Source: an uncultured Pseudomonadales bacterium (lineage in GTDB: Bacteria; Pseudomonadota; Gammaproteobacteria; Pseudomonadales; Azotimanducaceae). From it: a stretch of 64,000 bases of DNA. The notes beneath the pieces are model-generated. The model saw only the letters and a list, made by a program, of their open reading frames with translations, did not search any database and was not told the DNA's origin. Of the stretch, positions 34,145 to 43,229 are shown piece by piece (within the stretch, counting starts at the first letter, position 1; each line of letters starts with the position of its first letter). The position numbers and the translations under genes were made by a program. Location of the stretch: the NCBI GenBank assembly GCA_958295875.1, contig OY282379.1, positions 2,108,001-2,172,000 of the forward strand, given 5' to 3'.

Positions 34145-35284
34145 ATGAACACGATCGTGCCGCACCTCTTTCGCCCCGGCGACGGAACGCTGCCGCCAGC
34201 GCTCACTGGGCGCGATGTTCAACAAGCGGTGTTGTCGCGCTGCCTAGCGGATTTGACGGGCGGGCTTGCGCCGCCTCATAACGTCGTGTTGCTAGGCCCG
34301 CGCGGGAACGGCAAAACGGCGCTGCTGCATTGGTTCAGCACTGTCTGCACCGCAGCTTCGGTGGATGTTGTGGCGTTGACACCGCAGCGCATTCCCAATC
34401 ATGAAGCGTTGGTGGACATGCTCGCGCCGAGACGGGGCATTGCCAAGTGGCTGCCGCGCAAGGTAGGCGTTGGGTCTCTGGGCTCTGCCGAGTGGCAACT
34501 CGAAAGCGTGGCGCACAAGGACCTCACGCGGGCGTTGCTGGCGCGCTGCCGGCGAAGGCCGTTGGCCGTGCTGCTCGACGAGGCGCACACGCTGGCCCTC
34601 GACATCGGCGGCACGCTGCTGAACGCGAGCCAGCAAGTGCGCGCCAACGCGCCGTTCCTGTTGGTGTTGGCCGGCACGCCGGGGCTGCCGGACCACCTTG
34701 GCGCGATGAATGCTTCATTCTGGTCGAGGCTGGGCGAGGGTTTGCTAGACGTTGGGTGCTTGGACGAGGCTGCGGCACGAGCAGCGCTGGTGAGACCATT
34801 GGCGGCGCAAGGCGTGGGCATTGACGAGGACGCCTTGGGCTCGGTCGTCGAACACAGCCAACGCTATCCCTACTTCATCCAACTCTGGGGCGATGCGTTG
34901 TGGAAGCAACGTGCCGCCACGGACGCGACACCGATTGATGCCGCCGCCGTCGCCGCCGCATGGCCTAGCGTTGCCGCTAACGTGGCGGACTACTACCAGA
35001 GCCGCTATCGGGAACTGCGCACGGAAGGTTTGGTCACCGCTGCCGTGGCAGTTGCGCGGCTCTTTCAGTCCCGCATGGATGCCACAGCGCTGGAGCAAGA
35101 GCTGGACGCCGTACTCGCGACTGCCGGCATCGACGATGCGGCTGAGCGTCTCGCCGCGCTCGACGGCCTGAACCGCCTAGGCTACGTCTGGTGCCCGCCA
35201 GGGCAGGTGCCGCCAATCGCTTGGAGCGCCGGCATACCATCGCTGATGACATTCTTGCTGGAGGGCGCTCCCGCGCCACGCTGA
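34145..35284 (+). CDS. AAA family ATP-binding protein of unknown role
   Basis: A 379-residue protein starting at ATG 34145 (MNTIVPHLFRPGDGTLPPAL). Walker A is LLGPRGNGKTALLHW (about 58-72) and Walker B LAVLLDEAHTLAL (about 142-154), followed by SQQVRANAPFLLVLAGTPGL, a sensor-1-like segment. The C-terminal 150 residues look helical (DYYQSRYRELRTEGLVTAAV). It resembles STAND/AAA_16-type ATPases. It is convergent with a second ATPase, with a 68-bp gap. Substrate and partners are unknown. Confidence 0.8.
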   Translation: MNTIVPHLFRPGDGTLPPALTGRDVQQAVLSRCLADLTGGLAPPHNVVLLGPRGNGKTALLHWFSTVCTAASVDVVALTPQRIPNHEALVDMLAPRRGIAKWLPRKVGVGSLGSAEWQLESVAHKDLTRALLARCRRRPLAVLLDEAHTLALDIGGTLLNASQQVRANAPFLLVLAGTPGLPDHLGAMNASFWSRLGEGLLDVGCLDEAAARAALVRPLAAQGVGIDEDALGSVVEHSQRYPYFIQLWGDALWKQRAATDATPIDAAAVAAAWPSVAANVADYYQSRYRELRTEGLVTAAVAVARLFQSRMDATALEQELDAVLATAGIDDAAERLAALDGLNRLGYVWCPPGQVPPIAWSAGIPSLMTFLLEGAPAPR

Positions 35285-35352
35285 GAGCCAGCTCAAAAAA
35301 ACCGCGGACGAACCCACCGTCCACGCCAGCACCGCCACACGGCCACGGGAAC

Positions 35353-36957
35353 CTACAGCGTCCAGACAGTCACTCCGCCGTCGGCGTCACCACCCTCGCC
35401 TTGCCCATCGCCGGCAGGGAACTGGCCGCCTTCGGCGCGCCGGTCGAACACCACCAGATGCCCCTCCTGTGCTCGGCATTGGGCCATGTAACCCAGCGTC
35501 TGCCCCAAGCCCCGTTCGATGATGCTCGCCATGCTCTGCCGGTCTGTGTCGCGCAGCGCTTTGCACTCGATCACGAAGCGCTCCCAAGTGTCCGAAGGCT
35601 GGCCGGGTTCGCGTGGCCACATCACCAGCAGGTCCGTCGCGCCGCGCCCTAGTCCGTACTCGCGCTCGATGCGCCCGCCGCCATTCACCACCCTTTGCAG
35701 GTACGCCTGCAGAATCAATTGCGGCCCGGCCTCGCTGTAGTCATTGAGGCGCTCCAGCCAATGCGAGCCGTGCTCCGCGTAGAAGGTGCGGAATGCCCCG
35801 AGCAGCTTGCTTAAGTCCAAGCGGCCGGCGGCGTCCACATACCATGCGGCGTTCTGGTCCAAACTGTCTTGCAAGACATACCCGAGCTGCCGCGGAATCA
35901 CCTCGCGGTAGATTGGGTTGGCCACCCGCGTCGGCGCATCCGGCGCCAACAGGCCCAAGTCCCGAACGTATTCCAAGTCCGGCAAGTGGTGGCGCGCGTC
36001 CCCGCCGCTCAGGAGCGGCTCGATCACCCGTCTCACTCGATCCTCCTCCAGCTTGTGCGCCAGCTGATCCAAGTGGGTGGGCCGAGAGAGGATCAGTTCT
36101 TCCCGCGCCGCGTGGATGTCGTCCGCGCCGACTTCGTGCGTCCGGTCGCGCCCGGCGGGATTGTCGAAACAAGCGCCGGCGCACAGCGCGTTCACCAGCC
36201 ACGGCTGACCTTGGGTCTGCTCCCACACCGCCGCCTTCGCCGCACCGGAAAAGCGCTGGCCGGTCTCCTCGGTGTGCTGCCGCAGCAACGCGAACGTTTC
36301 CGCCTCAGTGAAGTCACCCAGATGCAGCGACTCCACTGCGACGTTGAACACGCTGCCACCAGCGATCACTTCGCCGGAACTGGCACATATCCCGCAATCC
36401 CGAATGTCGCGCACGCCGCAGAGCACCACGCTTTGCGGAAATGCCTTTGGGCCATGCGGATAGCCGGCGCGCAGCTGGCGCAGCACGGAAAGGAGCGTGT
36501 CGCCGACCAGCGAATCCACCTCGTCCACCAGCAGCACCAAGGGCGTCGGGTTCGCCAGGCACCATTCCGTCAGCAACTCCTTCAGGGCGTCGTCCGGCCC
36601 GGCGCGCTGCAACACCTCCGGCCACACCCGACGCGGATAGTCGTCGCCCAGCAACCTCGCGCTGCTGGCCAAACTGCTCAGAATCGAGCGCATGCCCCGC
36701 GCCGTGTCGTCGCGCGCCACTTGGCCCACTTCGGCGTTCACATACACGCACCTGAAGTCGCCGGCGGCGCCACTGTTGAGCGAATCGCGCAGCGCGAGCA
36801 ATGCCGAGGTCTTGCCCGTTTGCCGCGGCCCATGCAGCACGAAGTAGCTCTGCTCGCGGATCAGGTCCAAGAATCCGGCCACTGCCGCACGCTGCAACGG
36901 TTCGATGGCGTAGTGCTCGGCTGGCCGAACGGGCCCGGCGGTGTTGAAGCGGCGCAT
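35353..36957 (-). CDS. AAA ATPase with C-terminal PD-(D/E)XK-like domain
   Basis: A 534-residue protein from ATG 36957. The ATPase half (about 20-310) has Walker A YFVLHGPRQTGKTSALLA, Walker B PLVLLVDEVDSLVG and a sensor-like SVVLCGVRDIRD. The C-terminal 130 residues show a nuclease-like core: GRGATDLLVMWPRE (Asp) and RFVIECKALRD (E-x-K). This architecture is widespread and unassigned; related proteins occur in mobile and host-associated genomes. It may bind or cut nucleic acid. Its divergent neighbour is rne, whose promoter lies just beyond its start. Confidence 0.78.
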   Translation of the reverse strand: MRRFNTAGPVRPAEHYAIEPLQRAAVAGFLDLIREQSYFVLHGPRQTGKTSALLALRDSLNSGAAGDFRCVYVNAEVGQVARDDTARGMRSILSSLASSARLLGDDYPRRVWPEVLQRAGPDDALKELLTEWCLANPTPLVLLVDEVDSLVGDTLLSVLRQLRAGYPHGPKAFPQSVVLCGVRDIRDCGICASSGEVIAGGSVFNVAVESLHLGDFTEAETFALLRQHTEETGQRFSGAAKAAVWEQTQGQPWLVNALCAGACFDNPAGRDRTHEVGADDIHAAREELILSRPTHLDQLAHKLEEDRVRRVIEPLLSGGDARHHLPDLEYVRDLGLLAPDAPTRVANPIYREVIPRQLGYVLQDSLDQNAAWYVDAAGRLDLSKLLGAFRTFYAEHGSHWLERLNDYSEAGPQLILQAYLQRVVNGGGRIEREYGLGRGATDLLVMWPREPGQPSDTWERFVIECKALRDTDRQSMASIIERGLGQTLGYMAQCRAQEGHLVVFDRRAEGGQFPAGDGQGEGGDADGGVTVWTL

Positions 36958-37050
36958 GGGTGGCACGGTGGCGCTGGTGTTGCGGGCTCCGGATGGAGTG
37001 CCTTGGAGTGTATCGGCACGCACCGTGTTCCGCACCGCTTCCGCCGGCAG

Positions 37051-37081
37051 TTGGCGCTTGGGGCGCGAAGTCTGTTATAGT
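37051..37081 (+). promoter_or_regulatory. Likely rne promoter with extended -10
   Basis: TTGGCG (37051-37056), 19-bp spacer, and TATAGT (37076-37081) preceded by TG at 37073, an extended -10 element that would offset the long spacer. It is the best sigma-70 match upstream of rne, and it would lie outside the accessory segment. Confidence 0.45.
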
Positions 37082-37087
37082 GCCCGC

Positions 37088-37480
37088 CGTGGCTTGGCGA
37101 GCCGCCAATGCAAGGGCTTGCCTCGCCGCAACGGCCTACAACTAGGCTAATGGCCGCGGCATCCATGCCGCGCTTTCTTTACAGACGGCAGACGACCAGC
37201 GCTGTGCTCGAGATTCGTCGCCAACCACCGGGGCGTTGAGCCAAGCCGCAACCCGTGCAAGATAACCCCCGCCACGTGCGGTGGGAACGTAGGATCGTTC
37301 AAGCAGTGAACGCCTCGTACCGACAACCCGGGCCCGAGCGGGCCGCCCCGAAAGACTGGCCTTTCCACATGCCCGGCCCGAACAAGGCCGTGGGCATGCT
37401 TGGCGACAGTGGCGCCCCACGGTGCCGCGGCCTCGATTCCAGCGCGCCTTTAGATGCCGTTGAACACGGATACACCAAAC
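37088..37480 (+). promoter_or_regulatory. Long 5' leader of rne
   Basis: Nearly 400 bases without a gene lie between the predicted promoter and the RNase E start. E. coli rne has a similar long leader through which RNase E controls its own mRNA. Leader homology was not checked, so a regulatory role here is inference. Two short antisense frames inside it are not credible genes. Confidence 0.4.
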
Positions 37481-40348
37481 ATGAAACGCATGCTCATCAA
37501 CGCGACGCAGCCCGAAGAGGTGCGCGTCGCGCTCGTGGATGGCCAACGTCTCGACGATCTCGATATCGAGTCGCGGCGCCATCAGCAGAAGAAAGGGAAC
37601 GTCTATAAGGCGAGAGTTTCCAGCGTCGAACCAAGCCTTGAAGCCGCGTTCGTCGAGTTCGGCTCGGAGCGTCATGGCTTCCTCCCGATCAAGGAGATCG
37701 CCAAAGACCTGATTGGCCGCTCTGGCCGCAACGCGCAGTCCGCCAAGCAATCCAGCAAGGGCGGGCGGCCAAGCATCGCCGAAATGATCGCGCCGGGCCA
37801 AGAGTTCCTGGTGCAAGTCGATAAAGAGGAACGCGGCACCAAGGGCGCGGCCCTCACCACCTTCCTCAGCCTCGCCGGGCGCTACATGGTGCTCATGCCC
37901 AACAACCCCCGCGCCGGTGGCATCTCGCGCCGCATCGAAGGCGCAGACCGGGATTCGCTGCGCGAAGCCTTGAGCAGCCTGGACATTCCGGATGGCATGG
38001 GCGTGATCGTGCGCACCGCCGGCATTGGCCGCAGCAGCGAAGCGCTGCAGTGGGATTTGGATTACCTGCTGAAGCTCTGGAACGCCATCCAAGCCGCCGG
38101 CGACGAATCCAAGGCGCCGGCCCTCATCTATCAGGAAAACGATGTCGTGGTGCGCGCCATCCGCGACTACCTGCGCAACGACATCGGCGAGGTGCTCATC
38201 GACAGCGAGCAGGCGTTCACCGAAGCCGGAGACTTCGTGGAGCGCGTGATGCCCCACTACAAGGAGCGCATCAAGCGCTACGACAACGATACCCCGTTGT
38301 TCACCCGCTATCAGATCGAATCCCAGATCGAGACGGCGTTCCAGCATCAGGTTGGGCTGCCGTCCGGGGGCAGCGTCGTCATCGACCCCACCGAGGCGCT
38401 GGTGTCCATCGACATCAACTCGGCGCGGGCGACGAAGGGCGCAGACATCGAAGAGACGGCGCTCAACACCAACTTGGAGGCGGCCGAGGAGGTTGCGCGG
38501 CAGTTGCGGTTGCGCGACATGGGCGGCCTCATCGTCATCGACTTCATCGACATGTCCATCGGCCGCAATCAGCGCGCGGTGGAAACGAAGATGCGCGAAG
38601 CCTTGGAGGCGGACCGCGCGCGGGTGCAGGTGAGCCGCATCTCCCGCTTTGGCCTGATGGAGATGTCGCGGCAGCGCTTGCGGCCGTCGCTGGAAGAGAT
38701 GACGACGGAGATCTGCCCCCGCTGCGGCGGCCAAGGCCGCGTTCACGACATTCGCTCGTTGGCGCTGGCGATACTGCGGGTGATGGAGGAAGAGGCGCTG
38801 AAGGAGCGCAGCAGCAGCGTGCGCGCGCTGGTGCCCTTGAGCGTGGCCGCGTACCTCTTGAATGAGAAGCGCAGCCAGGTGGCCACCATTGAAGAGCGCA
38901 CGGACACCCATCTGGTGATCGTGCCGAACGTGAACTTGGAGACGCCGCACTACGAGGTGCAGCGCATCCGCGAAGACGAAGCCGAGGCCGAGAGCGAAGT
39001 GCTGAGCTATGAGTTGGCCGACGGCCCGGCTGAAGCGGAACTGCCAAAGTCCCGCGATAACGGCCGGCGCCCGTCACGCCAACAACCATCACGCCAACAA
39101 GAGGATGCGGTGGTGAAGTCCGTCGCGGTGCCGCACCCGGCGCCAACGCCGGCGCAGCCCACGGGGCCTTCCATTTGGCGCCGGGCTTGGACGGCGCTCT
39201 TCGGCGCCAGCGAAGCGCCCGCGCCGCCGGCGCCGAGCAAACCTCCGGCGCGGCAGCGGCGTGGCGGCCAGCGGGAAGACGGGTCTGGCAACCGCGAGCG
39301 GCGTCGCGAGGGCGACAACGCTGGGCGGCGCGAACGCGGCGGTCGCGAACGGTCACGCGGCGGCCGCCAGCGGCGCGGCAGGGACCGGGAGCAGGGTCAT
39401 GGCACCGAGGCCCGCGAAGAGCGCGGCGGACGTGGCGAACGCAGCGGGCGCGAACGCGGCGAGCGTGGTGAACGGCCCGAACGTGGTGACCGTGGCCAAC
39501 GGGCCGAGCGTGGCGAACGCGGTGAGCGTGGTGAGCGAAACGAACGGAGCGACCGCGGTGAACGCAGCGAGGGCGGACGGCGGCGCGGCGAGCGCGGCCG
39601 GCAGAACCGCCAGCGGCCGGAGCGCGCGCCGCGCCCGGAACGCCAGGAAGAAACGGCCGCCGAGGAAAGTGCGCCGCGGCGCCGGCCAGCGCCGCCTGCA
39701 GCCGCTGGTGGGGACGGCAAGCGCAAGCCGCGCCGAGACCGCAGCGCCATTTCGCAATCCGGTAGCGAGGGCCAGCCCGCTGCCGTGGGGACGGCTGCGC
39801 CGGCCCCGGTGGAAGAAGATTCAGTCGCTGCGGCGATGCTAGCGGCGCAAGTGGAAGAAACTGCTTCGGCGCCGCCACAAGCCGCCGATGTTGGGGCTGC
39901 CGAGCCAGACAACGCCTCGCGCGGCGGCACGGCGGCGCAGGGTGAGGTGGCGGCCGAGCCGGCTGCGCCCGCGGCCCCCCAAGTTGTGGATGCGAGTGCG
40001 GACCAAGAAGCGCCGGCACCACGTCAAGGCGCTGCCGAGGTTGAGCCGTCGCCGCAAGCCGGCGATGACCAAAGTGGTGCCGCTGGACAGCCCGCTGCGA
40101 CGGAAGGTGGACGCGCTGCGAATGACCCGCGCGCCCGCCGGCGAGCCGCTGCCGCTGCTGATGAGGCTGAGCGTGCGCGCCCCGTCACCACCCAGATCGA
40201 TCCGCCGGTGAGCTGGACCGAGGAGAACGCGGGGTCGACGCCGGCACCAGGCAGTTCCGTGCTGCAAGGTGTCGAGGACGCTGCCGAGCGCGCATCCAAT
40301 GACCCGCGCGCAAAGCGTCGCGTCGCAGCTGAGGAAAGCAGCGGCTGA
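37481..40348 (+). CDS. rne: Ribonuclease E
   Basis: A 955-residue endoribonuclease starting [20 protein letters not shown], so ATG 37481 is preferred over 37454. The catalytic half has the S1 domain (about 35-130), the catalytic Asp in [15 protein letters not shown] and the second metal Asp in LIVIDFIDM, and the zinc link CPRCGGQG. The C-terminal half (about 530-955) is disordered, first with Arg-rich runs of GER/GDR units (about 640-715), then Ala/Pro/Glu-rich. It initiates mRNA decay and rRNA/tRNA processing and scaffolds the degradosome; the repeats probably bind RNA. Confidence 0.96.
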   Translation: MKRMLINATQPEEVRVALVDGQRLDDLDIESRRHQQKKGNVYKARVSSVEPSLEAAFVEFGSERHGFLPIKEIAKDLIGRSGRNAQSAKQSSKGGRPSIAEMIAPGQEFLVQVDKEERGTKGAALTTFLSLAGRYMVLMPNNPRAGGISRRIEGADRDSLREALSSLDIPDGMGVIVRTAGIGRSSEALQWDLDYLLKLWNAIQAAGDESKAPALIYQENDVVVRAIRDYLRNDIGEVLIDSEQAFTEAGDFVERVMPHYKERIKRYDNDTPLFTRYQIESQIETAFQHQVGLPSGGSVVIDPTEALVSIDINSARATKGADIEETALNTNLEAAEEVARQLRLRDMGGLIVIDFIDMSIGRNQRAVETKMREALEADRARVQVSRISRFGLMEMSRQRLRPSLEEMTTEICPRCGGQGRVHDIRSLALAILRVMEEEALKERSSSVRALVPLSVAAYLLNEKRSQVATIEERTDTHLVIVPNVNLETPHYEVQRIREDEAEAESEVLSYELADGPAEAELPKSRDNGRRPSRQQPSRQQEDAVVKSVAVPHPAPTPAQPTGPSIWRRAWTALFGASEAPAPPAPSKPPARQRRGGQREDGSGNRERRREGDNAGRRERGGRERSRGGRQRRGRDREQGHGTEAREERGGRGERSGRERGERGERPERGDRGQRAERGERGERGERNERSDRGERSEGGRRRGERGRQNRQRPERAPRPERQEETAAEESAPRRRPAPPAAAGGDGKRKPRRDRSAISQSGSEGQPAAVGTAAPAPVEEDSVAAAMLAAQVEETASAPPQAADVGAAEPDNASRGGTAAQGEVAAEPAAPAAPQVVDASADQEAPAPRQGAAEVEPSPQAGDDQSGAAGQPAATEGGRAANDPRARRRAAAAADEAERARPVTTQIDPPVSWTEENAGSTPAPGSSVLQGVEDAAERASNDPRAKRRVAAEESSG

Positions 40349-40354
40349 TCGGGA

Positions 40355-40386
40355 AAGGGCGCGTGGCTTGGCGGTCGCGCGCCCTT
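40355..40386. terminator. Putative bidirectional terminator between rne and murB
   Basis: A perfect 9-bp inverted repeat, AAGGGCGCG (40355-40363) and CGCGCCCTT (40378-40386), separated by a 14-nt loop, directly after the rne stop and before the convergent murB end. There is no long T run, so termination strength is uncertain. Confidence 0.5.
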
Positions 40387-40433
40387 CTCGAATGGCGCTG
40401 CGGCGCTGCGGCGCTTTGGGGCGCCACGGCGGC

Positions 40434-41444
40434 TCAGTCTTCGCCCAGCACCGTCGGCTCCATTTCCAGCGGCACGTCAAAGCGCCGTTGCACGGAGTCG
40501 GCGATGCGCCGCGCCAAATCCAACACCTGCCGCCCGCTGGCGCCGCCGTGGTTCACCAGCACCAGCGCGTGGCGCGGCCAAACGCCCACGGCGCCATCGC
40601 GGTGCCCCTTCCAGCCGCATGCCTCGATCAGCCGCGCCGCCGGCACCCGGAAGCGGCCTTCTGTCGGCACGGCGCGAATTTCCATGCGCCCGCGCAAGCG
40701 GTCGAGCGTGGCCGCGCTCACGGTGGGGTTCTTGAAGAAGCTGCCGACGTTGCCGATGCGGCGCGGATCCGGCAGTTTGCGGCGCCGCACCCGGGCGACT
40801 GCTTCCGCCACCCATGCCGGCGTCGGTGGCCGTCCCATGCGCCGCAGTTCCAAGGCTAGGTCTGGGTAGCTCGCTTCTGTCTCGACGGCGCCGAGGTTCA
40901 GGGTGATGCCGGTGACGATGTAGCGCGGGGCAGACTTGAATGTGCTGTCTCGATAGCTGAACGCGCAGGCGGCGGGGGGCAGCGACACCGGCGCCATCGC
41001 GCAGCGGTCGATGGCGCTCACGCTGTGTACCAATGCCTTCAACTCGCGCCCGTAGGCGCCGATGTTCTGGATTGGGGCGGCGCCCACCGCGCCGGGGATC
41101 AAGGCGAGGTTTTCGAGGCCGGCGATGCCGCTGCCGAGACAACGCCGTACGAGCGCTTGCCACGTTTCGCCCGCGGCCGCCGTCACGCGCACCTCGCCGT
41201 TGCCTGAGCGCTCGAAGGCGACGCCGCGCAACGCCATGCGCAGCACCCGTCCGCGGATGCGCGCGAGCGGCACAACGTTGGTGCCGCCGCCAAGCACGGT
41301 GAGCGGAACGCCGTCGCGCTGGGCGCGATCGAGGGCGTTGAGGATGCCGTCCGCGTCGGTGGCTTCGATGAGCGCGTCGGCCACGCTTTCGACGCCGAGG
41401 CTGGTGGCGGTGCGCAGCGACACCCCCCGCCATGGCGTCGTCAC
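40434..41444 (-). CDS. murB: UDP-N-acetylmuramate dehydrogenase
   Basis: A 336-residue FAD enzyme: VLGGGTNVV (FAD site), ENLALIPGAVGAAPIQNIGA, YRDSTFK, and RIGNVGSFFKNP with the catalytic Ser. It reduces the enolpyruvyl group to make UDP-MurNAc for peptidoglycan. In relatives it closes the lpxK-kdsB operon; here an oppositely oriented SDR gene lies between murB and kdsB. Confidence 0.94.
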   Translation of the reverse strand: MTTPWRGVSLRTATSLGVESVADALIEATDADGILNALDRAQRDGVPLTVLGGGTNVVPLARIRGRVLRMALRGVAFERSGNGEVRVTAAAGETWQALVRRCLGSGIAGLENLALIPGAVGAAPIQNIGAYGRELKALVHSVSAIDRCAMAPVSLPPAACAFSYRDSTFKSAPRYIVTGITLNLGAVETEASYPDLALELRRMGRPPTPAWVAEAVARVRRRKLPDPRRIGNVGSFFKNPTVSAATLDRLRGRMEIRAVPTEGRFRVPAARLIEACGWKGHRDGAVGVWPRHALVLVNHGGASGRQVLDLARRIADSVQRRFDVPLEMEPTVLGED

Positions 41445-41527
41445 GCGGGGCGACGCGGCAGGGTCGGCAGGGGGCAGCAGGCCATCCCCGCTATACTAAC
41501 GGACAAGTCATTGGCGGAGCATGGAGC

Positions 41528-42298
41528 ATGGACCTCAAAGACAAGGTGGCGGTGATTACCGGCGGCGCATCGGGCCTCGGCCGCGCCACCGCGGAACGGT
41601 TTGCGGCCGCCGGCGCCAAGGTTGCTTTGCTCGACTTGAACGAGGATTTGGCGCGCGCGGCGGCGCAGGAAATCGGCCCTGGGGCGGCGGCGTTTGCCGT
41701 GAACGTGGCGGACGCGGCGTCTGGCGAAGCGGCCGTCGCAGCCGTGATCGAGGCCTTCGGCGCCATCCATGTCAACGTCAATTGCGCCGGCATCGGCGCC
41801 GCGGCGCGCACGGTTGGGCGCGACGGGCCGTTGGCCTTGCAACACTTCAACCGCGTCATCGAAGTGAATCTCATTGGCACGTTCAACACCTTGCGCCTGT
41901 GCGCCGCGCAGATGCAGAAGAACGAGCCGACCAATGAGGACGGCGAACGCGGCGTCATCATCAACACGGCGTCGGTGGCGGCGTTTGACGGCCAAATCGG
42001 CCAAGCCGCCTACAGCGCTTCCAAGGGCGGCGTGGTCGGCATGACCTTGCCGGTGGCGCGAGACCTCGGCCGCGCCGGCATCCGCGTCTGCACCATCGCG
42101 CCCGGCATCTTCGAAACGCCCATGATGATGGGTGCGCCGCCGGCGGTGCGCGAACCGCTGATGCAGATGACGCAGTTCCCGAAGCGCTTGGGCGAGGCGT
42201 CTGAGTACGCACTGCTCGCGCAGCAGATCGTCGACAACCCCTATCTGAACGGCGAGACCATCCGCCTCGACGCCGGCATCCGCATGCAGCCGCGCTGA
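41528..42298 (+). CDS. SDR family dehydrogenase, 3-hydroxyacyl-CoA dehydrogenase-like
   Basis: A 256-residue SDR with VAVITGGASGLGRATAERF, NCAGIG, Ser in NTASVAAFDGQIGQAAYSAS and the catalytic YSASKGGVVGM. The strings FDGQIGQAAYSASKGG and APGIFETPMMMG are characteristic of the HSD17B10-type 3-hydroxyacyl-CoA dehydrogenases involved in branched fatty acid or isoleucine breakdown. It is encoded opposite to murB and kdsB, dividing that block, so it may have been inserted there. Confidence 0.88.
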   Translation: MDLKDKVAVITGGASGLGRATAERFAAAGAKVALLDLNEDLARAAAQEIGPGAAAFAVNVADAASGEAAVAAVIEAFGAIHVNVNCAGIGAAARTVGRDGPLALQHFNRVIEVNLIGTFNTLRLCAAQMQKNEPTNEDGERGVIINTASVAAFDGQIGQAAYSASKGGVVGMTLPVARDLGRAGIRVCTIAPGIFETPMMMGAPPAVREPLMQMTQFPKRLGEASEYALLAQQIVDNPYLNGETIRLDAGIRMQPR

Positions 42299-42446
42299 CT
42301 GTTGGGGGGCACCCGCGGCCGGCAACCCAAGTGGCCGGACACGCCCGGCCAAGAGGGGCACCACTGGCGGCACATTGACAGAACGAAAAGAGCGGTTGGC
42401 GGCCGGCGCGACGCCGCCTTGACGGCCACCGGCTTGGGAAGGCGCG

Positions 42447-43229
42447 TCAGTCCGCCCCGTCCCGCTCCCGCAGCGCTTGGCGCACCCGCTCAAGGTCTGC
42501 CGGCGTGTCCACGCCGCCCGGCGCTGGCACCGCGGCGTCATGCACCACGATGTCCACGTCGTGCTCTAGGAAGCGCAACTGTTCCAATGATTCGGTGCGC
42601 TCCAACTGGCCGGGCGGCCAGCCAACGAAGCGGCGCAGGGTTCCCACGCGGTAAGCGTAGATGCCGATGTGGCGCCGCCACTTGCCCCAACTGGCGTCGA
42701 GGTCTCCGGCTTCCGTGGCGCCGAAGCGCCCGCGGGCAAACGGAATGGGCGCGCGGGAGAAGTACAGCGCCCGTGCGCTCGAGGCAGCGACCACCTTCAC
42801 GATGTGCTCGTCGAACACTTCCTCGACGCGCTGCAGTGGTTCGGCCAACGTCGCAACGCCGGCATCGGGCGCCGCCGCCAACGCCGCGGCCACCTGATCG
42901 ATCAGCGCCGGTGGCATGAGCGGCTCGTCTCCCTGCAAGTTCACCACGATGCGGTCATCCGGCCAGCCGGCGTTGCCGGCGGCTTCCATCACCCGGTCCG
43001 AGCCGGAGGTGTGGTCGGCGCCGGTCATTGCCACGCGCACGCGGGTGTGTGTGGGCACGGCGTCCCGCACCCGCTCGTCATCCGTCGCCACCAACACCTC
43101 TGCGGCGTTGGAGCGGGCCGCTGCCAACGCCACGCGGGCAATCATGGGCGTGCCGTTCAGGTCTGCCAGCGGTTTGCCGGGAAGCCGGGTGGAAGCGTAG
43201 CGCGCCGGGATGACGACGCAGAACGTCAT
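42447..43229 (-). CDS. kdsB: 3-deoxy-manno-octulosonate cytidylyltransferase
   Basis: A 260-residue CMP-Kdo synthetase: VVIPARYASTRLPGKPLADL at the start, VATDDERV, TSGSDRVMEA, VVNLQGDEPLMP and YFSRAPIPFARG. It activates Kdo for lipopolysaccharide core synthesis. Its ATG overlaps the stop of the MsbA-LpxK gene by 4 bp, so lipid A export, lipid A 4'-kinase and Kdo activation are co-translated. Confidence 0.95.
   Translation of the reverse strand: MTFCVVIPARYASTRLPGKPLADLNGTPMIARVALAAARSNAAEVLVATDDERVRDAVPTHTRVRVAMTGADHTSGSDRVMEAAGNAGWPDDRIVVNLQGDEPLMPPALIDQVAAALAAAPDAGVATLAEPLQRVEEVFDEHIVKVVAASSARALYFSRAPIPFARGRFGATEAGDLDASWGKWRRHIGIYAYRVGTLRRFVGWPPGQLERTESLEQLRFLEHDVDIVVHDAAVPAPGGVDTPADLERVRQALRERDGAD

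Noticed and set aside
33935..35284. A single 449-residue ATPase starting at GTG 33935
   Set aside because: The first 35 residues match a different ATPase family and break off in the P-loop; the next 35 are low-quality sequence; a good ATG is at 34145.
37142..38950. 602-codon frame antisense to rne
   Set aside because: It is antisense to a highly conserved gene and lacks recognisable domains; long antisense frames are common at this GC content.
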